From positions 1 through 46,221 of the forward strand of contig JAPUGL010000057.1 in assembly GCA_027292775.1 (NCBI GenBank): DNA of 46,221 nt. Direction: 5' to 3'. The notes under the pieces are model-generated. The model was not told where the DNA came from and made no database searches. It saw only the letters and a program-made list of their open reading frames with translations. Source of the stretch: Gammaproteobacteria bacterium (GTDB taxonomy: Bacteria > Pseudomonadota > Gammaproteobacteria > Steroidobacterales > MnTg04). Each line of letters begins with the position of its first letter. Within the stretch, counting starts at the first letter, position 1. The position numbers were made by a program, and so were the translations under genes. This document shows, piece after piece, positions 1 to 8,137 of this stretch.

Positions 1-162
1 TATGAGCAGCTCAAGGAGCTGTCCCGCGGCCGGCAAATTACCCGCGACCAGCTACAGGCTTTCGTCCGTGGTCTGGATATTCCGGAGCAGGCCCGCGCAG
101 CGCTGCTGGATCTATCGCCGGAGACCTATCTCGGCATGTCCAGATCGCGGCGGCGGACCTGA
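1..162 (+). CDS. purB: Adenylosuccinate lyase, C-terminal fragment (5' truncated by window)
   Basis: Frame 1 reads YEQLKELSRGRQITRDQLQAFVRGLDIPEQARAALLDLSPETYLGM...stop, resembling the PurB C-terminus. Confidence 0.8.
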   Translation, partial: YEQLKELSRGRQITRDQLQAFVRGLDIPEQARAALLDLSPETYLGMSRSRRRT

Positions 163-171
163 TCGCGGAAA

Positions 172-660
172 ATGCCTGGCGAAAGCGGTCTGCCGGCAAC
201 GATCGAGACCCGTGACCAGGCCGTGGCTGCATTCGAGCAGCTGATACTCGCTGCGACGGCTGCGCTGAATATTGTGAGCGACCGGCTGAATCCTGCATTG
301 TTTAATGACCCCGTCCTGATCGAGGCTTTGCGCCAGAAAATTTTACAAAGAAGGCGAATGCTGATCAGGGTTCTTATCCGGCAGCCGCGCCAGCCCGTCA
401 TCAATGCGCCGAGATTTTTTGCCCTGGCCAGACGGCTGGGCAGTAACTTCGAAATGCGTGCAGCGCGGCGGGACACCAGCCTGACTGCATCGCTCATCAT
501 CCGCGACCGGCACTCGATGATTTATCGGCCATCGTTCGAACGTTGGGATGGCCAGCTGATTTCCGCAGACCCGATTGGCATAAAGGAATGGCTGGAAACC
601 TTCGATAGCGCCTGGGACAACGCCAGCGAAACGCCCGAGCTACGCGAAACAAGATTGTAA
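172..660 (+). CDS. DUF7931-like / phospholipase D-like small protein
   Basis: 162 aa ORF directly after purB; residues such as LIIRDRHSMIYRPSFERWDGQLISADPIGIKEW resemble the DUF7931 family. Confidence 0.55.
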   Translation: MPGESGLPATIETRDQAVAAFEQLILAATAALNIVSDRLNPALFNDPVLIEALRQKILQRRRMLIRVLIRQPRQPVINAPRFFALARRLGSNFEMRAARRDTSLTASLIIRDRHSMIYRPSFERWDGQLISADPIGIKEWLETFDSAWDNASETPELRETRL

Positions 661-699
661 AATCGTCTGTACCGGCTCGTTCATGAATAATCTGTGCCG

Positions 700-3018
700 T
701 CAGGGGCCGACCGTCAGCACGAATCCTTCACTGTGGCTGGGGTTCTCCGCACCGTTATCAAATGCGGTGATTATCATCAACTGGCTGCCAAACAGATCCG
801 GCAAGCGCGTAATCGTGACCTGGCCGGTGTTCGGGTCGATGCTGATCGCCGCGAAATCTATAGGCGGGCTGATCGTGTAGGTCACCGTCTGAGACGTTTC
901 ATCCGGGTTGACTGCGGCCGGCGTGACCGCGAAACCGACGACACCGGGGAAATTCAGGGGCAATACAATATCACCGGGGATACTGAAAACGGGCGCGTCG
1001 TTTATCGCCGTTACCGTAAAAAGAAAATTCTGCTGCCAGGTGTTGTTTACAGCCTGGCCATCGTCGGCCGTAATGGTGAAAATCTGGCCGCCATTCATGT
1101 TTGCCGCCGCGGTCGCGCTCAGCGTGCCGCTGGCAGGATCGAAAACCAGGTTTGCGAAGCCTGTCAGGGCCGGGTCGGGGCTGATGCTGTAAATGACACT
1201 CTGTCCGGACTCGTCCGCGGTCACCGGGCCGGGGACTACGCCACGCACCACGGTGCCAGCGAAATCTTCCGCCAGCAATAAATCTGCAACGCTGAATGCG
1301 GGCGGGTTATTGACGTCCGTCACCGACAATAAAAAGCTGTCGCTGACCGACTCAGCGAGGTCACTGGCCGAGACAGTCAGATTGAGCGGCCCGGACTTGG
1401 CATCGGAATCGGATGGAAACCCGCTGAGGATTCCACTGACCGGGTCAAACTGCAGACCGCTTCCCGTGGGCAGGCCAAGCAGCGCAAATGAAAGCGCGTC
1501 ACCATCGCTGTCGCTGAAAAAGGCCGCCAGGTTGATCGAGAAGAACTGGCCTTCGGTCGCCGTTGAATCCGGCACCGGTTGCAACAGTTGTGGCGCATTC
1601 GGCGTCGTAATCGTCAGCGACTGGCTGGCCGTGCTGATGAGGCCCGCCTCGTCCCGGACCGTCCAGACGACCGTATGCAAGCCAACGGGAAAGCCAGCGG
1701 CGGGTGCGTCGTTGCTAACGATCAGCAGACCCACGGTGGTGACGTTGTCCGCCACCACCGGTAGCCCCAGGTTGACCACGGTCAGCGCCCCATCTTGTAC
1801 CTGGGTAATATCCGCGGGCGCTTGTATGGATGGCGCCGCCTGGTCCCGGACCGCGACCCGCGTGGTAGCCAGCGATGTATTTCCCGAACTGTCGGTCGCG
1901 ATGAACGTGACCAGGGTTTCACCGAGCGCGAAGATCGGTGGCGCATCGTGAATAATCTGTACCGGATCACCGCTGTCGTCCACCGCCTGGACCTGGGCAA
2001 GCGTTCCCGCGATAGCCGGGTCTGCGGCCAGGGTTCCGTTTGCGTCGCTTGCGGCGACAGTAAAAGGCGGCGGTACTTGCAAGAACACCGGGGCGATGGT
2101 GTCACCGGATGGTGGATTGACGGAGCAAGCAGTCGGGTCGACCACTGGCACCGCGGTACCGGAAAATACCACGAAGTTGTTATTGCGGAACCTGATAACC
2201 TGACCGTTCAGATCGAGATCGGTCGGCAGTGCGACAAAACTGCCATTCAGGGAAAAATAGACGGTGCCAGCGGAGTCCTGACCGTTCAGCAAGCAATCGG
2301 ACAAATCCTGGCTGACCGCCTCTACCATGCTGAATATAGGAACCGGTATTCCATTTCTGACGGCGATATCGTTCAGGACATTGGCGAGCCCGCCGAGCAG
2401 CAGAGCATATTGTCTTTGTTCTTCCGGTGAGGCTGGGTCCGGTGCAATCGGATCCTGCGGCAGAACCGTAAAAATATCGAACCCGAAAACTTGTATCGCT
2501 TCGCTGCGGACCGCATCGACCGCAACCGGGAAACTCACTGGTCCGGTACGCATACGGGCCCTCGTCAACATGGCCTGGCTGATGATATTGATCGCAGCAG
2601 TGGAACTCCCCGACAAGGCCAGACCCTGCAATTCATCGTTGGCTGCCAATTGAATCACCCGTTTTAGCGCCGGGTCTGGCGTCGAATCGGATTCATCGAC
2701 GTAGCTGCCACCGCGGCTTGTGGCTATCAGCAATTGCGCGCCTGAATTGAGGGTAGCGAACCAGTGACCGGTGCCATCGGTGACAGTGCTTAGCAAAGAA
2801 CCCGAACCGCTCGGTTGACCGGCGACATCAGCAGGCCAAAGATCGATATTCGCATCCGCAATCGGCCCCTTTGACGCCACTCCTTCGATGCTTACCGCCG
2901 TTAACGTCTCGGTCGTTGCGCTGGCAGCATTATCGTCGCTGCCACTGCCGCAGCCGGTCATCGCCAGCAGAACGGCGGCCAGGCTCGTGCGCAATATTGT
3001 CGAATACGATAGGTACAT
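700..3018 (-). CDS. Large lipoprotein with HYR-like and repeated Ig/cadherin-like domains
   Basis: 772 aa; lipobox-type signal (LAMTGC), GSGSDD spacer, HYR-like segment (VTFIATDSSGNTS), He_PIG-like repeats (GLQFDPVSGILSGFP). Confidence 0.75.
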   Translation of the reverse strand: MYLSYSTILRTSLAAVLLAMTGCGSGSDDNAASATTETLTAVSIEGVASKGPIADANIDLWPADVAGQPSGSGSLLSTVTDGTGHWFATLNSGAQLLIATSRGGSYVDESDSTPDPALKRVIQLAANDELQGLALSGSSTAAINIISQAMLTRARMRTGPVSFPVAVDAVRSEAIQVFGFDIFTVLPQDPIAPDPASPEEQRQYALLLGGLANVLNDIAVRNGIPVPIFSMVEAVSQDLSDCLLNGQDSAGTVYFSLNGSFVALPTDLDLNGQVIRFRNNNFVVFSGTAVPVVDPTACSVNPPSGDTIAPVFLQVPPPFTVAASDANGTLAADPAIAGTLAQVQAVDDSGDPVQIIHDAPPIFALGETLVTFIATDSSGNTSLATTRVAVRDQAAPSIQAPADITQVQDGALTVVNLGLPVVADNVTTVGLLIVSNDAPAAGFPVGLHTVVWTVRDEAGLISTASQSLTITTPNAPQLLQPVPDSTATEGQFFSINLAAFFSDSDGDALSFALLGLPTGSGLQFDPVSGILSGFPSDSDAKSGPLNLTVSASDLAESVSDSFLLSVTDVNNPPAFSVADLLLAEDFAGTVVRGVVPGPVTADESGQSVIYSISPDPALTGFANLVFDPASGTLSATAAANMNGGQIFTITADDGQAVNNTWQQNFLFTVTAINDAPVFSIPGDIVLPLNFPGVVGFAVTPAAVNPDETSQTVTYTISPPIDFAAISIDPNTGQVTITRLPDLFGSQLMIITAFDNGAENPSHSEGFVLTVGP

Positions 3019-3083
3019 CTTCCGGTCCGCTTTTTAGGCCTTACATAATCCTTGGCAGTGTGTCCTTATTGGTCCAAATTTTA

Positions 3084-3099
3084 CGTGTCTTACATCACA
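3084..3099. promoter_or_regulatory. Degenerate CRP/FNR-like box CGTGT-CTTACA-TCACA upstream of the Ig-domain lipoprotein gene
   Basis: 8/10 match to TGTGA-N6-TCACA, 66-81 bp upstream of the 3018 start. Confidence 0.35.
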
Positions 3100-3135
3100 C
3101 ATACGGCCGCCAACCCAATGGTTGTCATAGCCGCT

Positions 3136-3177
3136 AAAAAAAAGCAGGCGGCCGGACCGATGGTCACGACCGCCTGT
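3136..3177 (-). terminator. Rho-independent terminator of the FecR-domain gene
   Basis: On the minus strand: CAGGCGG...GACC-ATC-GGTC...CCGCCTG stem followed by C and T8, 24 bp after the FecR stop. Confidence 0.8.
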
Positions 3178-3200
3178 CGTATTGGTTATCGCGGATTGAC

Positions 3201-4739
3201 TTATTCGCCGCCGGGCGGATCATCGGCACTAAATGCAGCAGCACCAGTCACTGAAGTCCCCTGGCCGTCGTCCAGCGAATAGCCGAAACCCGCACCTGAA
3301 ACATCGCCGTTTCCATCGCCGGTGAAAAACCCGCTAAGGCTTCCATCGCCCTGGCTAGCCGACCCGTCAGTGGTATCGGTAACGGTAACGTCATCGAATG
3401 AGCCGCCAAAGGTCGCATCCGCGTTGTCGATTGCAATATCGGTCGCCGACGCGCTCCAGATTTCGTTGTTGGAATCCATAGACAGCGAGACATCAGCGTC
3501 AACCGTCTGCCGGTCAAAATCGGCACTCAGGCTCGCGGAACCCAGGGTACCGACGTTGCCCGAATTATCGGTCGGGTTGGTATTACCGACCAGCGTGAAG
3601 CTTGCCGAGCCGGTGGTCGGCAGCACGGGTGTCGGCTGGCCGACAGACCCGGTTACCCAGTGCAGGCTCGAATTCCCGAGATCCTGGTCGGTGCTCGTGC
3701 CGCTGCCATCGATTACGGAAATCGAACCATTGGCCCAGCGACCCCAGCGAATACCGGACGCGGCGTCCTCGCCGCGGTCGAAAATCTCGGCACTGCCGAC
3801 GCTGTAAATGACATCGCTTGTATTGCCTTGGGGATCTGTCGGGATCGGTCCGCCAAACTGAATCAGGTCACCATCGTCGGTCATCAGGACCGATGCATCT
3901 GAACCGGACGTAACGCCGCTGAAATGGTCGGCTGTCGCCAACGGACCGGCTGCAAATCCGATCTGGCCCGACTGTGAGGCCTGGACCTCGTCGCCTTCGG
4001 TCAGGCTTGCCGACTGGCCGCTGCCATCGGTGCCGGAAACGGCTACCTGGACCACTGCGTCGGATTCTTCGCTCTCACCGGCCGAACCGATGCCTGAGGC
4101 GAGTACATCCGCGCCATCGTCCGACATCTCCGGGGCGCTGTCTTCATCCGCTACATAGCCGTACTGGCCGGGACCAAGCTCAAGCGATCCCGCTGCGTTA
4201 GTCAAGACGACGCCGCCTTCCGTTACACCGACATAGAGGCCGATGTTTCCTGGCTCACACGCAGTCTCACAAAAAACCGCATCATAATCTGTTCCGCGTA
4301 TGCCGATCGTAGCGACCGGAGTGCGCACACGGTAAGCGCTTTTATCTTTTTGCCCAATGGCGCCGGTTATTGATCGAAATCCGCCTTTTACCAGCCCAAA
4401 AAAGCTTCGATCCTGGCTATCGGCTACGCCGGCATCGGCATCGGCATCGGAGCCGGCATAGGAAAACTCTTCGATCACGAACTCCGTCGATGGCCTCAGG
4501 GCGATCAGTCCGCCGTCCGCCATTCGCAACTGCACCCGCCCGTTCGCAGCGGTGCTGAAATGATCTCCACTATCGAAGCTCATTCCCTTTACTACTTCCT
4601 GGTGGGTTCCATCCGTGCTATCCAGCCAAGCCTGTCCGAAAACAAACATGACTTTCCCTGCCTCTGCCGAAACAATCATCGGCAGCATCAGCATGGCTGT
4701 CAGGAGTAATCCCTTCGTCAATGCAAAATGTTTATTCAT
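3201..4739 (-). CDS. FecR-domain protein with C-terminal TbpB/Slam-substrate-like beta-barrel region
   Basis: 512 aa; N-terminal signal peptide, FecR-like core (GKVMFVFGQAWLDS...NGRVQLRMADGGLIALRPSTEFVIEEF...VRTPVATIGIRGTDY); C-terminal GSASFTLVG...SLSADFDRQTVDADVSLS...GDGSLSGFFTGDGNGDVSGAGFGYSL...VTGAAAF. Confidence 0.85.
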   Translation of the reverse strand: MNKHFALTKGLLLTAMLMLPMIVSAEAGKVMFVFGQAWLDSTDGTHQEVVKGMSFDSGDHFSTAANGRVQLRMADGGLIALRPSTEFVIEEFSYAGSDADADAGVADSQDRSFFGLVKGGFRSITGAIGQKDKSAYRVRTPVATIGIRGTDYDAVFCETACEPGNIGLYVGVTEGGVVLTNAAGSLELGPGQYGYVADEDSAPEMSDDGADVLASGIGSAGESEESDAVVQVAVSGTDGSGQSASLTEGDEVQASQSGQIGFAAGPLATADHFSGVTSGSDASVLMTDDGDLIQFGGPIPTDPQGNTSDVIYSVGSAEIFDRGEDAASGIRWGRWANGSISVIDGSGTSTDQDLGNSSLHWVTGSVGQPTPVLPTTGSASFTLVGNTNPTDNSGNVGTLGSASLSADFDRQTVDADVSLSMDSNNEIWSASATDIAIDNADATFGGSFDDVTVTDTTDGSASQGDGSLSGFFTGDGNGDVSGAGFGYSLDDGQGTSVTGAAAFSADDPPGGE

Positions 4740-4815
4740 GGTCTTACCTGTCTTCCCGCCTGGTTTGAGGCAATTTTTCCGGCAAGGATAAATTAGGGTA
4801 TTTCCTTAAAAGCGC

Positions 4816-4831
4816 TGTGAACGGCTTCACA
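4816..4831. promoter_or_regulatory. CRP/FNR-type box TGTGA-ACGGCT-TCACA upstream of the FecR-domain gene
   Basis: 10/10 match to TGTGA-N6-TCACA; centre about 85 bp upstream of the ATG at 4739. Confidence 0.7.
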
Positions 4832-4855
4832 CTTGGTAAGACCTTCCCAAAAATA

Positions 4856-4869
4856 TGTTCAATGGAACA
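4856..4869. promoter_or_regulatory. Palindrome TGTTC-AATG-GAACA between the two CRP-like boxes
   Basis: Perfect 5+5 inverted repeat with 4 bp spacer. Confidence 0.35.
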
Positions 4870-4878
4870 CGCTGAATG

Positions 4879-4894
4879 TGTGACTCGCGTCACA
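4879..4894. promoter_or_regulatory. CRP/FNR-type box TGTGA-CTCGCG-TCACA upstream of the FecR-domain gene
   Basis: 10/10 match to TGTGA-N6-TCACA; exactly 63 bp from the box at 4816-4831. Confidence 0.7.
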
Positions 4895-4926
4895 TTTCCC
4901 GGACCGGGCCGGGAATGGTCCATTTC

Positions 4927-6249
4927 CTACCGCCAGAATCGTCTCAGTGACAGGCCCGCGACGTCCCGATCGAAACCGAATATTTCGACGTTGGAATGAT
5001 TCTTTTGATGTGAGTAATAGTAATTTAACAACCAGTGCCGACTGACCTTCCAGGACATGCGTAGCGTGATTTGGCTCAGCGTGTCCCGGCGGTCGTTATT
5101 TACCTGTTGAGGGAAAAAAATATCGTCATATTCAGACCGGCTTACGCCCACCATCGTCTGGAATCTGACATTGCTATTGAAATTCCAGGCAACGAATACC
5201 TGCAAGCCGGCGATGTAACGGCTGTATTTCGAACTCGATAGTCGGGCATTGTCGCGGCCGAGCAACACTGTCGCACCTGTATTACCCAACCCCGAAGCGC
5301 CAAAAACCCGGCTGATCGTGGACCCGATAAGGAACTGGTCGACATCCCGAACATCCTGATTGTCGGCGAACCGAATCATGGTCAGTTTTCCTAGCACACC
5401 GAAATAGGTTTTCCTGTTCAGTTTGTGTTCGTAATCCCCTTCCAGACTGATGCCCTGGCTGTTTAATTCGCCATCGGTATTCAACCGATAACCCATCAGG
5501 CCGCCGGAGTATTGAATCGTGTCGCCGACCTTCCTGATTCGTGAGCGAATGCTACCCAGGGTCGTATTTACGAAGGAAGCATCCGGATAATTTTTTTGTC
5601 CCAGATCCGCTCGCGTGGTCCAGATCAGTCCTCTTTCGAAGGGCCGTTCAATCTCGCCTCCCAACAAATATGAAGTATAAGGGCTGTCAGTCTCCCTGCT
5701 TTCAGGATCAAGCAAAAAGCCAAGAAACGTACTGGTCTCTGTCGCCGCATTGGCATTGCTGTCAAAACCCGCGGCAATCTGCACGTACGACTGGTAACGG
5801 TTTTTCCCCGGTTGTGCCCTGCTGTCGATTCGAGCCAGTAGATTCCGAATTTCCCGTCGCGCTGCCGGTGGTGGATTCTCGTCACGAATTATCAGCAAAT
5901 GGAATCTTGCTTCCACCAAATTCTCTTCGACAAAATATGCGCGGGCAAGATCAAGACGCGCCGCGGCGAAAGATGGATCATTGTTGACGGTCCGTTGCAA
6001 AGCGAAAATCGCCTTGCCGGTATGACCTGTTTCGAGCAACGCCAGCCCGAACAGGTAATCGAACCGGCTGTTACCGGCCAGCTGCGGTTCGATGGGCGAA
6101 AGAATTTCGAGCGCCTGCGCAGGCTGCCCCACGTTCAACATTTCCTGTGCTTTTCGCAGACTTTCGTCGGAGGCCAAAGCCACGGCGCTATACGCCAGGG
6201 CCAGCATGGCCATCAGCGATTTGAAAATCCGATCAGAATTGGATGTCAT
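4927..6249 (-). CDS. TPR plus outer-membrane beta-barrel protein, Slam-like (DUF560)
   Basis: 440 aa; signal peptide, TPR-like helices (QALEILSPIE...GHTGKAIFALQRTVNNDPSFAAARLDLARAYFVEENLVEARFHL), then a beta-rich C-terminal half ending in FDRDVAGLSLRRFWR. Confidence 0.75.
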   Translation of the reverse strand: MTSNSDRIFKSLMAMLALAYSAVALASDESLRKAQEMLNVGQPAQALEILSPIEPQLAGNSRFDYLFGLALLETGHTGKAIFALQRTVNNDPSFAAARLDLARAYFVEENLVEARFHLLIIRDENPPPAARREIRNLLARIDSRAQPGKNRYQSYVQIAAGFDSNANAATETSTFLGFLLDPESRETDSPYTSYLLGGEIERPFERGLIWTTRADLGQKNYPDASFVNTTLGSIRSRIRKVGDTIQYSGGLMGYRLNTDGELNSQGISLEGDYEHKLNRKTYFGVLGKLTMIRFADNQDVRDVDQFLIGSTISRVFGASGLGNTGATVLLGRDNARLSSSKYSRYIAGLQVFVAWNFNSNVRFQTMVGVSRSEYDDIFFPQQVNNDRRDTLSQITLRMSWKVSRHWLLNYYYSHQKNHSNVEIFGFDRDVAGLSLRRFWR

Positions 6250-6347
6250 GCAGTATCAGCCTCCCTGGCTGCCAATGCTCCCTGCATCCGATATTTTACA
6301 TAACAACGCAGTTGTATAGCAGAATAGACAATATGGCAGGCGGCAAA

Positions 6348-6363
6348 CGTGAAGGAATTCACA
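6348..6363. promoter_or_regulatory. CRP/FNR-like box CGTGA-AGGAAT-TCACA between the divergent Slam-like and nudJ genes
   Basis: 9/10 match to TGTGA-N6-TCACA; 99-114 bp upstream of the Slam-like start and 64-79 bp upstream of nudJ. Confidence 0.5.
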
Positions 6364-6426
6364 GTTTGTGCGAAGGGATTCACGGATTGCTCAGCTGCCT
6401 GGTTGTGCTGACGGTATACTTCCGGG

Positions 6427-6903
6427 ATGTCGTGGATTCCTCATGTAACAGTCGCTGCGGTCATCCACAAGGATGGCCGTTTTTTATTGGTCGAAGAGTT
6501 CGCCAACGATCGAGAGGTTTTGAATCAGCCTGCCGGTCATCTCGATCCAGGCGAGAGCCTGGTCGAGGCGGTGGTTCGTGAAACGCTGGAAGAAACAGCC
6601 TGGCGTTTCGAGCCAAAAGCTCTATGCGGCATATACCAGTGGACCCATCCTGAGAAACAAAAGACTTTTATTCGGTTTGCCTTTACCGGTGATGTCCTTG
6701 AGCATCTTCCGGGTTGCGATCTGGATGCCGGCATCATACGTGCGGTCTGGCTGGACAGAGGGCAGGTGCTTGCCCGTTCCGGCCAACTTCGCAGCCCAAT
6801 GGTCATGCGTTGTATCGATGACTATCTCGCGGGCCAACGGTTTCCCCTGAATCTGGTAAGACATCTGCCATTGACCGGCAAAAATCGCGAGCAGGCTTCC
6901 TAA
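6427..6903 (+). CDS. nudJ: NUDIX hydrolase, NudJ-like
   Basis: Nudix box GHLDPGESLVEAVVRETLEETAW; immediately upstream of mnmA as in E. coli. Confidence 0.85.
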   Translation: MSWIPHVTVAAVIHKDGRFLLVEEFANDREVLNQPAGHLDPGESLVEAVVRETLEETAWRFEPKALCGIYQWTHPEKQKTFIRFAFTGDVLEHLPGCDLDAGIIRAVWLDRGQVLARSGQLRSPMVMRCIDDYLAGQRFPLNLVRHLPLTGKNREQAS

Positions 6904-6965
6904 CCCGCAAAAAAGAATTGCGTTTATAATAAGGTCTTTGCCAACCCGATTCGGATTGCAGACCA

Positions 6966-8105
6966 ATGCCTGCCAATAGCCCAGAACGAGTAATAGTTGG
7001 AATGTCCGGTGGTGTAGATTCATCGGTCGCCGCATTTCAGTTGTTAACGGCTGGCTACGATGTACACGGCTTGTTCATGAACAACTGGGAGGACGATGAG
7101 GACGGCTATTGCCAGTCGGCGCAGGACTATCAGGATGCACGGCAGGTATGCGGGAAACTCGGTATCCCGTTGCACAAGGTGGATTTTGCGGAGGAATATC
7201 GCGAGCGCGTTTTCAGCTACTTCCTTGAAGAGATTCAAGCCGGAAGAACTCCAAACCCGGATGTGCTGTGCAATCGCGAAATCAAGTTCGGCACTTTCCG
7301 CGAATATGCCATACGTCTCGGCGCCCGCTACATCGCAACCGGTCACTATGTCAGAGTCGATCACCCGCCTTCCGGTACCAGACTGCTAAAAGGACTGGAT
7401 CGGGCAAAAGATCAGAGCTACTTTCTGAATTCGGTCCCCGTGGAGGCTCTCCGCGATGCGATTTTCCCAATCGGAGAAATGCAGAAAGCAGAGGTCCGAT
7501 CGATCGCCCGCCAGCAGGGTTTTGATAATTTTGGAAAGAAAGATAGCACCGGCATTTGCTTTATCGGCGAACGCCATTTCCGCAGCTTTCTGGAAACCTA
7601 TCTGCCAGCCACCCCTGGCGATATTCGCAATCCGGATGGCGAGCTTTTGGGTCGGCACGATGGCCTGATGTATTACACGCTTGGTCAAAGACAGGGGCTG
7701 GGTATTGGCGGTCGCAAGGGACACGCCGAGTCACCGTGGTATGTCGCCCACAAGAATCTGGAGAGCAATACGCTGACGGTTGTCCAGGGGCACGATCATC
7801 CGTTGTTGTACAGCAATAGTCTGCGGGCGAGCGACGGTCGCTGGATAGGCACGCGACCCGAAAATGGCGCCCGCCTTGCTGCCAAGACACGATACCGGCA
7901 GAAAGATCATCCTTGCACGGTAACGATAGATGATCAGGGGAACTTCGAACTGATTTTCGATGCTGCTCAAAGAGCAGTAACACCAGGCCAGTTTGCGGTG
8001 CTCTACGATGGCGAACAATGCCTGGGCGGCGGCGTCATTGAATCGACCATGCCGCTCGTAGCGGACCAAGTCTATCTTAGCACCGGCCAACGCGATGCCG
8101 TATAA
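6966..8105 (+). CDS. mnmA: tRNA-specific 2-thiouridylase MnmA
   Basis: [17 protein letters not shown]-loop, [43 protein letters not shown]. Confidence 0.97.
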   Translation: MPANSPERVIVGMSGGVDSSVAAFQLLTAGYDVHGLFMNNWEDDEDGYCQSAQDYQDARQVCGKLGIPLHKVDFAEEYRERVFSYFLEEIQAGRTPNPDVLCNREIKFGTFREYAIRLGARYIATGHYVRVDHPPSGTRLLKGLDRAKDQSYFLNSVPVEALRDAIFPIGEMQKAEVRSIARQQGFDNFGKKDSTGICFIGERHFRSFLETYLPATPGDIRNPDGELLGRHDGLMYYTLGQRQGLGIGGRKGHAESPWYVAHKNLESNTLTVVQGHDHPLLYSNSLRASDGRWIGTRPENGARLAAKTRYRQKDHPCTVTIDDQGNFELIFDAAQRAVTPGQFAVLYDGEQCLGGGVIESTMPLVADQVYLSTGQRDAV

Positions 8106-8137
8106 TTTGCGGCTTAGCCTTTCATACCGGAGACCTC

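Noticed and set aside
4431-4450. GGCATC hexamer repeat in the FecR gene (possible phase-variable tract)
   Set aside because: Only about 3.3 copies and in frame, so slippage would change length by two residues, not switch the gene off
3201-4739. Classical FecI/FecR/TonB-receptor cell-surface signalling system
   Set aside because: No ECF sigma factor or TonB-dependent receptor adjacent, and the protein has a cleavable-type signal and C-terminal barrel rather than an anti-sigma N-terminus
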